Assembly: GCA_963681505.1 (NCBI GenBank)
Contig: OY811978.1
Span: 7,052,586-7,116,585, forward strand
Source: Eunapius fragilis
Taxonomy: Eukaryota > Porifera > Demospongiae > Spongillida > Spongillidae
Length of the DNA stretch: 64,000 bases
Reading direction: 5' to 3'
In this document: in pieces, positions 63,290 to 64,000 of the stretch
Numbering within the stretch: position 1 is the stretch's first letter
Layout: every line of letters begins with the position of its first letter
The notes under the pieces: generated by a model
What the model was told of the DNA's origin: nothing
Database searches by the model: none
Seen by the model: only the letters and a program-made list of their open reading frames with translations
Program-made: the position numbers and the translations under genes

Positions 63290-64000
63290 AGTGAATTCAT
63301 ATCATAATGTGATGAGCAACAAAACATTCTCTTTGATATAGTGAGATAGTTGTGGAAACAAAAGGCAAAAACTATTACATAAGAATTCATCCATTCATCA
63401 TTAAAATGCACTTATGTTCATTAGAATCATAATTGTATTATATTGCACACTATTATTCATTTTCCATATCGTTGAGTCTTACTGTTCATGGGTACCATAA
63501 TGATCTTTTTAAATGTGGCTTAATTTATTATCATGACATTAGAAAAATAGCAACATTAGTATATACTTTTATGACATTTGTCAGCCAAAAATCCAACATT
63601 ACACTATGTAAGGGACTGCAACAGAAAAAGACTCATTGTGCAGACTAAATGAGCATGAAATAAATAAATTATCACAGCTAAGAGGTTGCCACTGCTCTAA
63701 TGGTCATTAAAGGACAGACCGTTGAACTTCAATGAGAATCGCCATTCTCTTCATCTCTTCCTAAATACTATTTACTCCTGCACTTGCTCAAATTGAAAAA
63801 GAAACATGTAGCCAACAAGAACCATGGTTGGAAATGTAAAATAGATGACTTGCTTTATAATATTTTGTCAAACTGGCAGGGGGGGGGGGGGGGGGGGGGG
63901 GGAATGGCTAGTTCAAAGTTTAACCAGATTTATTTTAGCAGTGTGTATTGGGGTGACAGTTTAATAAAGGTAGCCATATTAACCATATAGTTAACCAGAA
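63290..64000. other. Probable intron with poly-G tract
   Basis: No further exon was recognised upstream (in the minus sense) of the FN3 exon inside the window. A run of about 22 G lies at 63881-63902. Confidence 0.5.

Overview
The window is metazoan nuclear DNA, most likely from a marine invertebrate such as a demosponge. The assignment rests on short phase-consistent introns, a fibronectin type III (FN3) exon, and a mixture of BEL/Pao, Ty3/gypsy, non-LTR (both endonuclease types), THAP-type, hAT-like and mariner-like elements; no species-diagnostic gene is present. There are no rRNA or tRNA genes, operons or CRISPR arrays. About four fifths of what can be identified is transposon-derived or tandem repeat.

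Layout. 0.1-1 kb: dead THAP/DDE transposase. 2-5 kb: decayed BEL/Pao pol (minus) with a small hAT-like insertion, then a LINE fragment with a twin-priming inversion. 5-9.3 kb: dinucleotide repeats, a 22-bp minisatellite in two orientations and a 0.74-kb polypyrimidine tract. 10.9-12.4 kb: LINE 3' end and a 23-bp minisatellite. 12.7-14.4 kb: multi-exon transposon-type gene (plus), followed by palindromes and a 0.5-kb tandem duplication. 17-21 kb: mariner-like MITE, BEL gag (minus) and a 1.4-kb foldback element. 21.5-22.6 kb: 18-bp minisatellite. 24.8-26.3 kb: 5'-truncated non-LTR element with a restriction-like endonuclease (RLE). 27.4-29.4 kb: triplicated block carrying candidate tail exons. 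30-33.1 kb: Ty3/gypsy relics. 33.7-34 kb: a transmembrane exon and a stem exon. 35-41 kb: nested inverted-repeat elements and a gag-protease-only mini LTR retrotransposon. 43.1-50.3 kb: complex satellite with an orientation switch, interrupted by two near-perfect hairpin MITEs, two copies of a 0.37-kb repeat and four consecutive spliced exons of an unknown gene. 50.5-57.9 kb: a tandem duplication with TATA boxes, split by a hAT-like element that itself contains an intact Ty3/gypsy element (identical 126-bp LTRs, 1631-codon gag-pol, tRNA-Ser primer site). 58.2-62.1 kb: convergent RLE non-LTR relics. 62.4-63.3 kb: FN3 exon and three duplicated stem exons.

Host signal. The most distinctive non-transposon signal is a set of minus-strand exons from 63.3 kb down to 17.4 kb: FN3, short Thr/Pro/Ala stem exons, one transmembrane exon and several hydrophilic tail exons. 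Each candidate internal exon is flanked by AG/GT and is in phase 1-1, so any of them could be skipped, duplicated or swapped without changing frame. This fits one or more FN3 cell-surface receptor genes with cassette-like stem and tail exons in introns swollen by transposons. It is inferred from sequence alone and needs transcript evidence.
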